Shown here: in pieces, positions 45,784-56,211 of the stretch
Numbering within the stretch: the stretch's first letter is position 1
Layout of the letters: each line of letters opens with the position of its first letter
Source of the DNA: Pyrus communis
Taxonomy: Eukaryota; Streptophyta; Magnoliopsida; Rosales; Rosaceae
Assembly (NCBI RefSeq): GCF_963583255.1
Contig: NC_084809.1
Span: 1,307,001 to 1,371,000 of the forward strand
Length of the DNA: 64,000 bases
Reading direction: 5' to 3'
Notes under the pieces: generated by a model
Told to the model about the DNA's origin: nothing
Databases searched by the model: none
What the model saw: the letters and a program-made list of their open reading frames with translations, nothing else
Made by a program: the position numbers and the translations under genes

Positions 45784-47169
45784 CTTTGATCAAGAAACAA
45801 CAACAACCTCAGAATCACTATAAAGGATTTACAGGCAAGAAATTAGTCTTAAACTGAGCCATTAATTCAATTTCTAGAACTAATTTTAGAAGCTAACACA
45901 TATCTAATTATCTATTTAGTTTAGTAAATTCAGCATAATCTCGTAATCAAAAGTGAGGTGGAAACAGAAATTACCTCATTCTAAACTAGGAAAATAAATT
46001 GCACTGCTCATGTTGGTTATGGAATGGGCCATCGATTATGAATTAATTACGGTTTGCCATTATGTGCCTTAGTGTGGGTCGTGCTTAATAGCTGGGTTGG
46101 GTTGCTGCATTTGGGCCCAGGTGTAGCTTTCACGCGTTTTGGGATGGGCTTCGCCGTCAAATGACTCTTTTGCCCCCTTCAGTCCTAATCCAACGGCCAC
46201 CATTTGGGGCTTTTGTGTTCTGCAATTCGGTTGGGGGGTTAGGTTGCTTTTCATCTCATCAAGGGGATCGTGCAAAGAGGCAGAGGGTGACAACGAGTTT
46301 AGGGTTTGCATAGTGAGAGACAAGAGGGTTGATGGGAAGGGTAGGAGCTAGAGAGAGGGGGTGGGGGTGGGGGTGGGGGTGGGGGTGGGGGTGGGTTATG
46401 TCCGCTGACGTTGGTTGCAGAGAGAGAGAGAGAGAGATGGGGAAAAATATGGAGGTGGGGTTGAGGGGAACGGGTACAGAGAAAAAGAGTGAGGGAGTAA
46501 AGGACATAGGAGCTAGAAAGGCCACTACATGATTCTCTTAAGGTTTTTTCTCAACTAGGTTCTTTCGTTTCAATATTTGGTTGAAATAGATTAAAAAAAA
46601 ATAAAAAATCTCAACGTTTTCCTCGGAGTCTTTATTATCTCTTACCAATTTGAGATTTGCGCATGTGTGTTTGCTAATGCTTTGTTTCTTCGTTTTTACA
46701 GGAAATGGAATTGCACTCTTCCTTATCTCTCAAATTCTTTCATTTGGGGTCTAAGGTGATGCCTTTTTGCCTAAAATATCATTTTGTTAAATAGCTTATG
46801 ATATTTTGATTCTCAGCACATTTTGCATAGTTCAAAAAGCAAAATCTCTCTCTCTCTCTCTCTCTCCCCCTCTCGATCTCTCTCTCTCTTGCTTTTTGTG
46901 GCTAAAGATCAATTCTTTTGTGTCATAAATTTGCTTTTGTTACATGGGGTTCTGTATATCTTTTGAATAATCAAAAAGCTTGAATCTAGGTTTCTTTAAA
47001 TTTCTTTGAATTCTACTTTGTGATTTTGGTTTAGAAATGTGTAGAATTACATTTAAGAGGATCATAAGGAAGAGAAGCACAGATCAGTTCTCAGGCATTC
47101 CATACGTAATGACTATGCTTAACTGCCTACTCTCCACTTGCTATGTTGCTTTGCTTCTCACTCCTTCAA

Positions 47170-47205
<36 letters not shown>

Positions 47206-50200
47206 CCCCGTTCTCTCCTCTCTGATTTGTATTGCCTAATTAGTTATTTACATTTGTTTATTTATCTCTGTAAAGCTTTCATGCTTGGATTTTAAATGTA
47301 TGATTCAATTAGAAACCTTTATAATGTTGATTTTATAGAACATTCAACAGATATATATTCAACATTAGGTAGCTCTGGCAAAATCATATAGACTAAGATT
47401 TGGTAACATATGGAGGTGAGAGTGAATCTGCTTTGCTTGCCATGATATAGGCTTGCAATGATGGCTTCCTCTTTGTAGTACTACATTCTACTCTTACATG
47501 TTAACATCAGAAAGCAGACTAAGATAGATCCAAACCCAATCTTATTAATTAAAATAAGGGGAGTTTTAACGAAAAGCCCGCATTACTGTTCACTTTAACG
47601 AAAAACCATATTTTTACACTAAAAAATCAAACCTGGTACTATTCATTTTACCCTTTATTTTGTCCTTATTATTAAAACTAAAAGTTTTCAAGACCTTTTC
47701 ATTAGTTTTCCTTAAAATAAATGGAAAGAAAATGATTTATGCATACCTTTGTCTATTTGTCACTTGATTTTGGTTTAGGTTGACCATAGCTAAAACATCC
47801 AAGACTCACCCAACACCTAATTTGATGAAGACCCTATCCTTTTTAGCCTTTAGGTGTGTGTTTGCTAGCTAGCTGGGTGGTGGGTGAGTCTTGGATGTCT
47901 TGATTATCTTGGATGTTTTGGTTCTGTCTTCTTCGACTCTTATATCTTCCCTTTTTCTGAATTTTCTTTATTTCTCATCCTTTAAATTTTATATTTTAAA
48001 AAAAAAATTTTTTTTTTTTTTTTTGGGTGATGCAGATAGATGAACATGTTCAAAGGGAAATCATGAACCACAGATCACTGCATCCAAATATCGTTTGATT
48101 CAAAGAGTTCAGTGATCATAAACTATTTTCATTTTGTATTTTAAGATGAATTTGGCAAGTTCTGTTTGAATTTTGTATAAGTATCTGCTGAGGGTGGGTG
48201 GATAAAGACAGAACACGCTAAATTTGGCCTCTGGTGTGCTTAAACTGGTACGGGGGATGGCTGAACTTTGAGCCTGGGATGCAGTAGGACTAAGAGAAAT
48301 GCCTTACCCACCGGGGCGATCCACCACTTGCAGAATTGTTGTTAAAATAACTCTGCTAAAAATATGAGCTATTCTTCCTGCACTTTGTTTTTACTATGAA
48401 GTGGAAATAGTCTTTAGAGGCTTATTTGTGATAATTGATAAAGAGGTTTGTGTTTAATGTTGAGGAGCTATTCTTCCTGCACTTTGTTTTTACTGTGAAG
48501 TGGAAATAGTCTTTAGAGTGGCTTATTTGTCAAATTGATAAAGAGGTTTGTGTTTAATGTTGAGGAAAATTAGAGTACACAACTCACACAAGTATTGGAG
48601 AGACAAAACAAGTAAACAAATTACTTGTATTACGCTCACAAAATTTTACAACACAACAACTATCAAGGACACAACTTAGAAGCTATGACACCCTCTCTTT
48701 CTAAAGACACTCTCTAGATCACTCGGACTCTTCACAAGACTACTCACTTACAAGGCTTCTCACTCTCTTACTTAGCTCTCTCTTGATTTGCTCTCGTACT
48801 TCGTTACTTGGTTGATTACAACATTACATATTTATAGGCAATGGTTGCCGACTTTAAAGATTGGTAGAACATTCTAGTGCATTTATCATGCACTGCACCG
48901 ACTCTCACACTGCCCACCGACTTGGCATGTCATCTAACTAGGTTTCTAGTTCTTTCTACAAAGATACTTTAGATTTGATATTTCTAGGCCATCCAACCAA
49001 CTTTGCATGCTAGACAATTCTAGTAAAATCTCATGCATGAATCTTCTAGAACAATCTCATGCATGTTTGAACTAACATAATTTAGTTTCTTTGTACTGAC
49101 TGATCTTAAAGGGTTGGTGTTGATCTTGAACATTTAAGACTTGAGAGTAGTACGGTGGCTTTTTTGATGGTTCTACTCACACCACCTCATCTAGCCATTG
49201 TGATGGAGTACACGGCTGGGTGAGAACTCTTCGAGAGAATATGCAGTGCTGGCAGATTTAGTGAGGATGCGATAAAGTAGTTTCAAATGCAGAGAAAATT
49301 TCATTGGAAATATTTTGAGTCGAGTCTCAAATATGGGATCTCTGAATGTCCCCTGAAATGGAACCCATCTCGATTTTCGTTTAGTTTCAGATAGGGAAAG
49401 TTAGGTCTGAAGCATTTTTACATACACAGTCGGTCATAATATAACTAAAACTTACATACTTTTTCGATTTAATTGTTGTTTTGCATCAGGCTAGGTTTTT
49501 CTTCCAGCAGTTGATATCAAGAGTTAGTTGATGCCATTTGATGGTATGTAATGTGACACTTTTCTGCTAATGCATCGAATACTGTTATTTCTTTCTCTTT
49601 TGATATTGGAAGTGTTGGTTGTAGTAAGGAAATAATTCGTTTCAATAGTATACGACTTAGTTTTAATAGTATATGACTCGGTTTTTTAATAGCACTCAGG
49701 TGGGAAATGGAATGTGGGTCGGCTCATGTTTTAGTCTCTCCGTCGTAAGCAATTTTACATGGCATTCTTCAATGTAGCTATAGGTAAGACAACACTCTCA
49801 GTATTCCATAATCAAACCACCATTTGAACTTTTTTCATCCACCAAGTGAAAGCTTTTGTGTGCCATCCTGAATAGTTACAAGTTATTGCTTCAGATTTTG
49901 TTCTCTTGCTTACCTCTCAAGCTTGCGTAATATACTTATTCTTATTACTGTTGTATTGTTAAGAAATACTCAACTGCGGTTTCAGTTCATCGTTATGAAT
50001 CGGATTAAAATTAATCACACACCGGTTAATTATCTAAATCCTATAAATTCGGATTAAAATTAAGGCAACTAAAGAACAAAAACCTCAAGAAATCAATGCG
50101 AATTTACCTGTATTTGATCATTTGTGGGAAAATCAATACATCACCGTCGGAAAACTCAGTTCCTTCGCGTCCTTCAATTACTGTCAGCAACGTCTATCAA

Positions 50201-53200
50201 AAACCAAGAAAAAGTGAGTAACGGAGTCAACTCAGCTCAACACCAGAATTCAGTAGCTCTAGGAAATAAGAAACGGTAAGAAAAAGCAATCAGAAACGCA
50301 GAAGAATTGAGCTGGAAAACGAACCTTAACGTTGATGTCGTTCTTGCGAGCTTTGAGAGTAGATGCGAAGAACTTAGGGAGTGGATCGGAGTCAAAGCCT
50401 TCAATGCGCCATGGCCAAGCCTCGGGGGTCTTGTAGCAGAGGAAAACGTGGCGATTGCTCAACTGTGTATCGTCATTTGTTTCTTCATCAGACTCATATG
50501 ACATAGTAGTGTCTTCATCAGACTCATATGGCATAGTCGCATAGGTGTTCCAATTAGTACCACCATCAAACAAATCCCATTTTACAATATCCACTCCCAT
50601 TTTCTTCACCTTAATTCTATTATCTCGTCCATAAAATTCTGCTTTTACAAGAACCATGTCGCCACCTTTAAGATTGAGCTTCTTGTTTGAAAGATTTCCC
50701 AACCAAAGATAATATTCATGGGAAGCAATTACGGTGGTGGCCTCCATTGACCTGATGCGAAAAATAGTTCGTTGGGTACGATTAACAACATCAATGCATA
50801 GAGACCCGGTAGAGTCGGAGTTGTCCGAAGAATAAACGATGCCCAAAGCCAACCCTCCTATATAATCAATACTTGGTGGCACTTCAAATTTGACAGTTTC
50901 ATCCTCTCTCGCGACATAGGCTAACCGGTGAGGAATATCATTTCCAGAGAGAAAAATTCCACCAAATGCATTTTTCTGTACCATGGGGTGCAAAGTTAGT
51001 ATAAGCAACAATACAAAAAGCAGAGAGAGAGAGAGAGAGAGTACCATACCGTTTGGAGGTTCTCCTTAAAAGTATCAGTGAGACTGGTACACCCTTCCAT
51101 ATGAATTGAATCCATGTAGTCCATTGAGCTCTCCAAGTTTGGAATATCTTTGAGTTTGCGGCAGTCTTTCAGTTCCAATTTCCCCATTTTCGACATCTCT
51201 GAAAAGTCGGACATTATTTCCAGTGCAGTGCAGTAATTTGCATGCAATTCAAGCAAACTCGTCGGCAAATCTGGGATTGCCTGAAGGTTTATGCAATGAT
51301 ATAGAAATAAAAACCGAAGCTGAGAAAGGCCACTGAGAATGGGTAGCCTATTAAAACCATTCCCACCTAGATTTAAAAGTTTTAAAGAATATAGACTCCC
51401 AATTATTTCGAGAACGGCACCATCTGTTATATTGCAGTCGCGGAATTCTAATACCTTAATCATCTTCAGTTGTGCTAAAAAATGGTAACCCCCACACAAA
51501 CCCTTACAGCCACTGAGGAACAATGCCTCGAGATGTGGGAGTTTTGAAAAGTCTGGTAATTCAGTCAGGTTATGGCAGTCTCCAAGAATGAGATACTTCA
51601 ACTTCTTAGGCAACTGTTATTCAAAAAGAGAAAACAATAATAAAAATCCAAATAAATAAAAGAGAGAATGCATGACGATGACTGATGTTGATATTTACAA
51701 GGATATTGCTAATTATATCGTACCAGCTCCGAATCCTCCCAAACTCGTACCATCTTGCTGTACCTCAGTTCCATATAAATTAGGTTTCGTTGATCAAAAT
51801 CTACTGGTATGGCTTCAAGAGGAAATCCATTCCAATACAACGATCTTAACTCCTTGGAAAGATGTTTGTAGCTTCCAGTCAGCTTTACATTTTTCAGCTC
51901 GAGAAATTTCAGACGCCACATCTTCTTAAACGCTTCCGTTGTGAAGCTTTGCTCGTCATCAGAATGTTCTGGCAAAAATAAGGTTAGTCCTTCAACTGCT
52001 TCTGTTCCCTGTTAGAGATTAGAAAAAAACAAGAAAAGGATAATATTCACACGAAGCAGAGCCATGAATTGGATGAATGAACTACTAGAAACGTTGGGCA
52101 TACAACATAATTATGTATTTTCTCTTTCAATTTACAGTGGATGAAAGCCTTTTCTTTTCTTCCTTTTCTTCAAATATACTATGTACGGCAATACATTATA
52201 TATATATATATATGCAGATATGCGTATATACTTCTCTTTATTTACATTTACTTAACATAACATCTTTTTATTGCAAAAGTACTTACAGATTCGTTCCTTA
52301 ACACGCTTTTTGCATCTTCGCTATGCCACAATCGACTACATTTTCCCAGTTTCATAGGAGATTTTGCCCGCACAATTTCTCTTCCCATATCTCGAATCAA
52401 ATCATGCATCCTCAATTCTTTGTATTCACCAAAATATAAGAGACATCGATCGCAGAGTGTGGCAATTTCTGCTTCTACAGAAAAACGACTGCAACCATCC
52501 AATATTGCTGTGACAAAACTTTTATTCTTTCCAATAAAGAAACAAGATATGTCAAGGAACACACCTTTCACATGATCATCACGTAAACCATCGTAGCTTA
52601 ATTTAAGCGTTTCATGAATTGTTCGATCTGGAATATTTCTCAATTTATCCAATGTACTTTTCCATATGCTTTTAGTCTTTTTCGTAGCCAACAAACGGCC
52701 AACAACTTCAAGAGCTAGGGGCAATCCTCCACAATAATCAACAACATCTCTTGCGAGCTCAATATATTCTTCGTCGGGACAAGGATTTCCAAAGGCATGC
52801 CAACTAAGGAGCTCAAAAGCTTCGTTATCAGTCATTTCTTGTGCTTTATATCTTTTATCCACCTTTTGTATATTCAGCACTTGTTCATCTCTTGTCGTTA
52901 TAATAATCCTACTCCCTAGACCAAACGTGTCATGTGTTATCGCCAATTTATCTAATTGGTCCAGGTCATCTATGTCATCAACCACGACAAGTACCTTCAT
53001 GCTTCCAAGTCTTTTCTCTATCTCCTCGGTTCCTTCAGCAACACTGCTTACCTTAATGTCAGGCCGTTTCAAGATATCTCGAAGAAGTTGTTCTTGCAGA
53101 CTAACCATATTTTTCTTGTTACTCCTCACCTCTTCAAGGTAACATTGACTACTAAAACTATGCTGATACTTGCTAAAAATGGCTCTGGCAAGTGTTGTTT

Positions 53201-54454
53201 TACCTATACCGCCTATACCCCAAATTCCAATTATTTGAACATCAGGTGAACCTCTAACGTCTAAGTATTTAATGTTGAATTCTTGCACGCGAAAAGCTAT
53301 TCCAACTGAGTGCTTGGCTTCTTTTAAGTCTGTGGGTTTCAATAGTCCCTTGATCTCCCCAATAATTTTCTCAATAAACACTCCTTCGTGCCTACAAATA
53401 GAAATTCCAAATTACGAGAGCCATACTAAATGACTTATTCATCATGATATGTATTTACATATTGAAACATGTTTGAATAAATTGTGATTTACTGAGCTCA
53501 ATTCAACCATGTATTTAATCTTCGATTATAATGTGAATAGATTACATCATTGGTCATTGGACTATTACACAATTGTAGCTTTCGGTTATATAATTAAGAA
53601 TCCATTACGATTGGTATTTTAATTTGATAAACAGTGGAGCATTTGTTCTTCACACACCCATAAAAAACAAAGCCTGTACCCTGCGTTTCACTTCCTTAAT
53701 TTTGATGGAAATTCATATGCAAATGCTCTACCTTTTATAAAATACATATACCAATTATAATAAAATTTTATGTAGCGACCAAAATTACAGTTCTGTCATA
53801 ATTCAGGGATCAACGATCCAATTTTTCTTCTAACATATAAAATCAGAAACAATGCCTTAGTTATAATATCTTAATTTTGGTTGATTAGTGAAATATGGTA
53901 TATGAAATTTGAAATAAAAAAAAAGTATACCCGTCGGCCGTGGTTTTGAGGTTCCAGCCGCCCAAATCTGCCGAAGCCGTAAGATCCTCTCTCCACTGCT
54001 TGACCTCATTTGGATCTTCATTCCTTTTGTGCTTCTGAAATGCTTTCGAAAAACTACCATTCTGTTTCCTGACTTGAGAAGGGTCAACGTCGTAGAATAT
54101 TGGACACACTATTTTCCCCTCTTGATCTTTTAGGCACCTCATGATCTTCGACAGCTCCCTCAGGCACCATCGGGACTCCGCATACCTCTTGGAGAAGATG
54201 ATGACGGCAATTCTCGACCCTTCGATTTCTTGGTCAAGTTCACTCTGTATGTTTTCCCCCCTTGTGAGCTGGTTGTCTATAAACGTCTTAATTCCGGCAT
54301 TGCGTAACGCAATGAAAAGGTGGTCTGTGAAGGTAGTGCGCGTGTCGTCGCCTCTAAAGCTCAGGAACACCTCGTACTTCCAGCGGTTTGAGCACTGCGA
54401 GGAAGACGAAGAGGCGGCAGCAGCGGCTCCATGGGCGGAGCTGCTGGTATCCAT
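45311..54454 (-). CDS. TNL copy C fused to SucFer; open through eight exons
   Basis: The best-preserved receptor. Exons: TIR 53931-54454, NB-ARC 52287-53391, LRR 51724-52008 and 51050-51613, fusion 50325-50975, SucFer 50108-50193, 45478-45783 and 45311-45394. All are open and in phase, giving about 1,201 codons. Order: TIR about 26-170, P-loop near 235, MHD near 500, LRR about 545-825, C-JID about 827-965, SucFer from about 975. The usual SucFer exon 5 is missing: 30 bases past exon 4 the sequence switches to the NB-proximal intron of copy B. If exon 4 is not spliced the protein ends about 12 residues further on; if spliced to 45226 it would run in frame into NB-ARC of copy B. Role: intracellular immune receptor with an integrated domain; ligand unknown. 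Confidence 0.85.
46358..46395. repeat. (GGGGGT)n run
   Basis: Six G-tracts of four to five G separated by T on the plus strand, expanded compared with block A (2340-2355). Capable in principle of a G-quadruplex. Lies in the leader-like block of the SnRK2 remnant. Confidence 0.9.
47558..47711. mobile_element. 154-base Mutator-like MITE
   Basis: GGGGAGTTTTAACGAAAAGC to TTTTCATTAGTTTTCC, flanked by a 9-base duplication TTAAAATAA (47549-47557 and 47712-47720). Absent from block A near 3455. A MITE type I recognise as abundant in apple. Confidence 0.85.
48036..49543 (+). pseudogene. SnRK2 remnant, exons 2-4 (block C)
   Basis: Exon 2 from 48036 after TGATGCAG (IDEHVQREIMNHRSL, then NIV-stop-FKE), exon 3 about 49160-49275 (IVMEYTAG, stop, ELFERICSAGRFSEDA), exon 4 49490-49543 (ARFFFQQLISRVS). 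Best preserved of the three. Same two stops as blocks A and B. A 575-base solo LTR lies between exons 2 and 3. Confidence 0.8.
48558..49132 (-). mobile_element. 575-base solo LTR (copia-like)
   Basis: TG...CA flanked by TTTAA at 48553-48557 and 49133-49137; the empty site reads TTTAAGACTTG in blocks A and B. Minus-strand orientation is suggested by CTATAAATATG about 48825-48836. A roughly 100-base tandem duplication to its left (48365-48565) includes the first bases of the LTR. Confidence 0.87.
50108..50193 (-). CDS. TNL-C SucFer exon 2
   Basis: 86 bases, TLLTVIEGREGTEFSDGDV segment, intact AG/GT and phase. Confidence 0.87.
50325..50975 (-). CDS. TNL-C C-JID / SucFer fusion exon
   Basis: 651 bases open. 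KNAFGGIFLSGNDIPHRL opens the C-JID; YYLWLGNLSNKKLNLKGGD follows. The acidic linker is expanded by a 30-base duplication (50482-50541; YESDEDT and YESDEET). It runs directly into NRHVFLCYKTPEAWPWR and DPLPKFFASTLKARKNDI. Ends at the same donor as SucFer exon 1. Confidence 0.93.
51050..52008 (-). CDS. TNL-C LRR exons
   Basis: Exon 51724-52008 (GTEAVEGLTLFLPEHSDD to RVWEDSEL) and exon 51050-51613 (LPKKLKYLILGDCHNL to KENLQT). Variation among copies is concentrated at predicted solvent-exposed LRR positions, for example VLEFRDCNITD versus HLSDCNITD, as expected for a recognition surface; this is a by-eye impression. Confidence 0.9.
52287..53391 (-). CDS. TNL-C exon 2: NB-ARC domain
   Basis: 1,105 bases without stops. 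Motifs: GIGGIGKTTLARAIF, FSSQCYLEEVR, VLVVVDDIDDLDQL, GSRIIITTRDEQVL, CGGLPLALEVVGRL, VFLDISCFFIG, LRMHDLIRDMGREIV. All switch motifs look functional, unlike copies A and B. Confidence 0.94.
53931..54454 (-). CDS. TNL-C exon 1: TIR domain
   Basis: ATG at 54454. Ala/Ser-rich leader, then WKYEVFLSFRGDDTR, LFIALRNAGIKTFIDNQLTR, SRWCLRELSKIMRC with the conserved Glu, and FYDVDPSQVRKQ. Ends in phase 2 at a GT donor. Confidence 0.93.
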
Positions 54455-54639
54455 TGCAGCCTGTAGAAGTGCAGCTTGGCTTTCAAATAACCAAGGTCAA
54501 GTCTTTCCCAAGATTCCCCACCGTAGGCGGCCCTTTCAAATTTTTTGCATGGGCCAATGATGTCACTGCCGTGTCGATAACGCGTGAGTGCTATTCCTCC
54601 CACAATTTAATTTGTATAAATGTTACCATCAAATTTTAA

Positions 54640-54919
54640 TAAAAACTGTATAACCGCTTTACGATGCAATTTCCTTTCCTTTGTATAATCTGCCGCCCAA
54701 TTTTGACCAGGTGACGACCTTATTGTATTTTAAAGTTGGTGCGCAGGTAGGTTCAACTGCGGCTGCAGGTAGGTTTAACTAAATGATTGTCTTTACTTTG
54801 TGAATAGAAACTAACTAAATTTAGCTAGGAGGAGACATTTGTAGCTTACGTCAAAAGGATCAATGTCGTAAAATAAGTAATTGACTTGCATAATAAAGGA
54901 TCAATTTAGCTGCGAAAGC
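54640..54919. other. intergenic, TNL-C promoter side
   Basis: Shared with 9800-10209 in part (GGTGCGCAGGTAG, CGTCAAAAGGATCAATGTCG). Nothing coding recognised. Confidence 0.5.
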
Positions 54920-55733
54920 AAGGCGATGGTCGAGCTCACTATGGCAGCTTTTTTGATCCTATCATCTTGCAAGGGAAACAAGCTACCAATTGCACCACAC
55001 GGAGGCATCCAACTAATAGTTGAATTTCTCGATCAAGATTATGCAGAAGGCATCGGTGTGCAAGCCAGACTCGACAGCATAGCCACACTACACAACCTCT
55101 CGACCTGCCATCAGACTACGTCTCTTCGGGCGTAGTGTTTTCGTTGTTACAAATAATCCACGGCTTGGAAACATCAAGCCAACTGGACGACATTGTTTCT
55201 TCATCGAAGACTCTGCTCAAGGAAACTGCAGGTACGTGCGACACAATCTGGGGCCTGGTTGAGACCATTGAAGAGGAATCGATGAAATGCAAGGAGCACG
55301 CTGCGAGTATCTTCCTGCTTATGTGCCAGAGCTGCAGAGAGAAGTACGGAGGACTAATACTGTATGAAGAGCAATGCCCAGACTGCTTCAGCTGAGCGTG
55401 GATGGGACGTGGAGGGCTAAAGCCACGGCACAGGAGTTGCTGTTTCTCCTGAAAGACTGTTCAAATTATGGTTCGAGAAACAAGAAGAGCAATGCCCAGA
55501 CTGCTTCAGCTGAGCGTGGATGGGACGTGGAGGGCTAAAGCCACGGCACAGGAGTTGCTGTTTCTCCTGAAAGACTGTTCAAATTATGGTTCGAGAAACA
55601 AGCAGTGGAGGAATAAGGATGTAGAGCAGATTATGCAGGACATTGATACCCGGGGGAGGGGGGGGGGGGGGGGAGGAGTACAACGGTACTGAGGCTGGTG
55701 GAGGAGATGCTTGCAAAGATCAGCAGTGGACGA
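54920..55733 (+). pseudogene. ARM-repeat (U-box-type) pseudogene, block C
   Basis: VELTMAAFLILSSCKGNK, GGIQLIVEFLDQDYAEGI, VQARLDSIATLHNLSTCHQT, then a frameshift to VFSLLQIIHGLETSSQ, then LLKETAGTCDTIWGLVETI, CKEHAASIFLLMCQSCREK and, after another shift, LSVDGTWRAKATAQELLFLL. Matches the C-terminal armadillo repeats of plant U-box 4/45-like proteins; N-terminal U-box and early repeats are absent. Contains a 118-base tandem duplication (55366-55601) and a G run (55656-55671). Head-to-head with TNL-C and tail-to-tail with the SucFer gene. Confidence 0.8.
55366..55601. repeat. 118-base tandem duplication
   Basis: Two identical units starting GAAGAGCAATGCCCAG inside the ARM pseudogene; absent from block A. 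Confidence 0.9.
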
Positions 55734-56211
55734 TGATCTCGACCAAACTCTCAGATTTGCCATCTACGAGGACGCCGCCGCCTTTTTCTTTCTTTTGAAA
55801 TTTGAGATTTCTTTGACAAAAATTATCATAAATTTTGACAGAATCGACGGTTGAATTAGAAGTCCAGCAAGCAAATCGAAAACAATCACAAGAGCTTAGA
55901 AAACACCACATCAAAGCAGTCTCAGAACAAATCCCACTATCAAGATAAAGCCATTCTACAGTATATTGGAACAACAAATCAGCTGTGTAAGCAATCAACT
56001 ACGGAAAGGAATAGTGAAAACTTTTGCAACCATCTACAGCTTAGCTCCGGGAAATCATCCCACCCTCCAAAAACGAACATATAGTGTAGCTACCATATTC
56101 TCCTGTCATATAAGAGCTTATTTAATTGACGTTATAACATCTTTCTACAAAGGAAAAAAAATATAGGGCCTCTACACCTGTGGCAGAACCCGACATGGAT
56201 TAGAGTACGTT

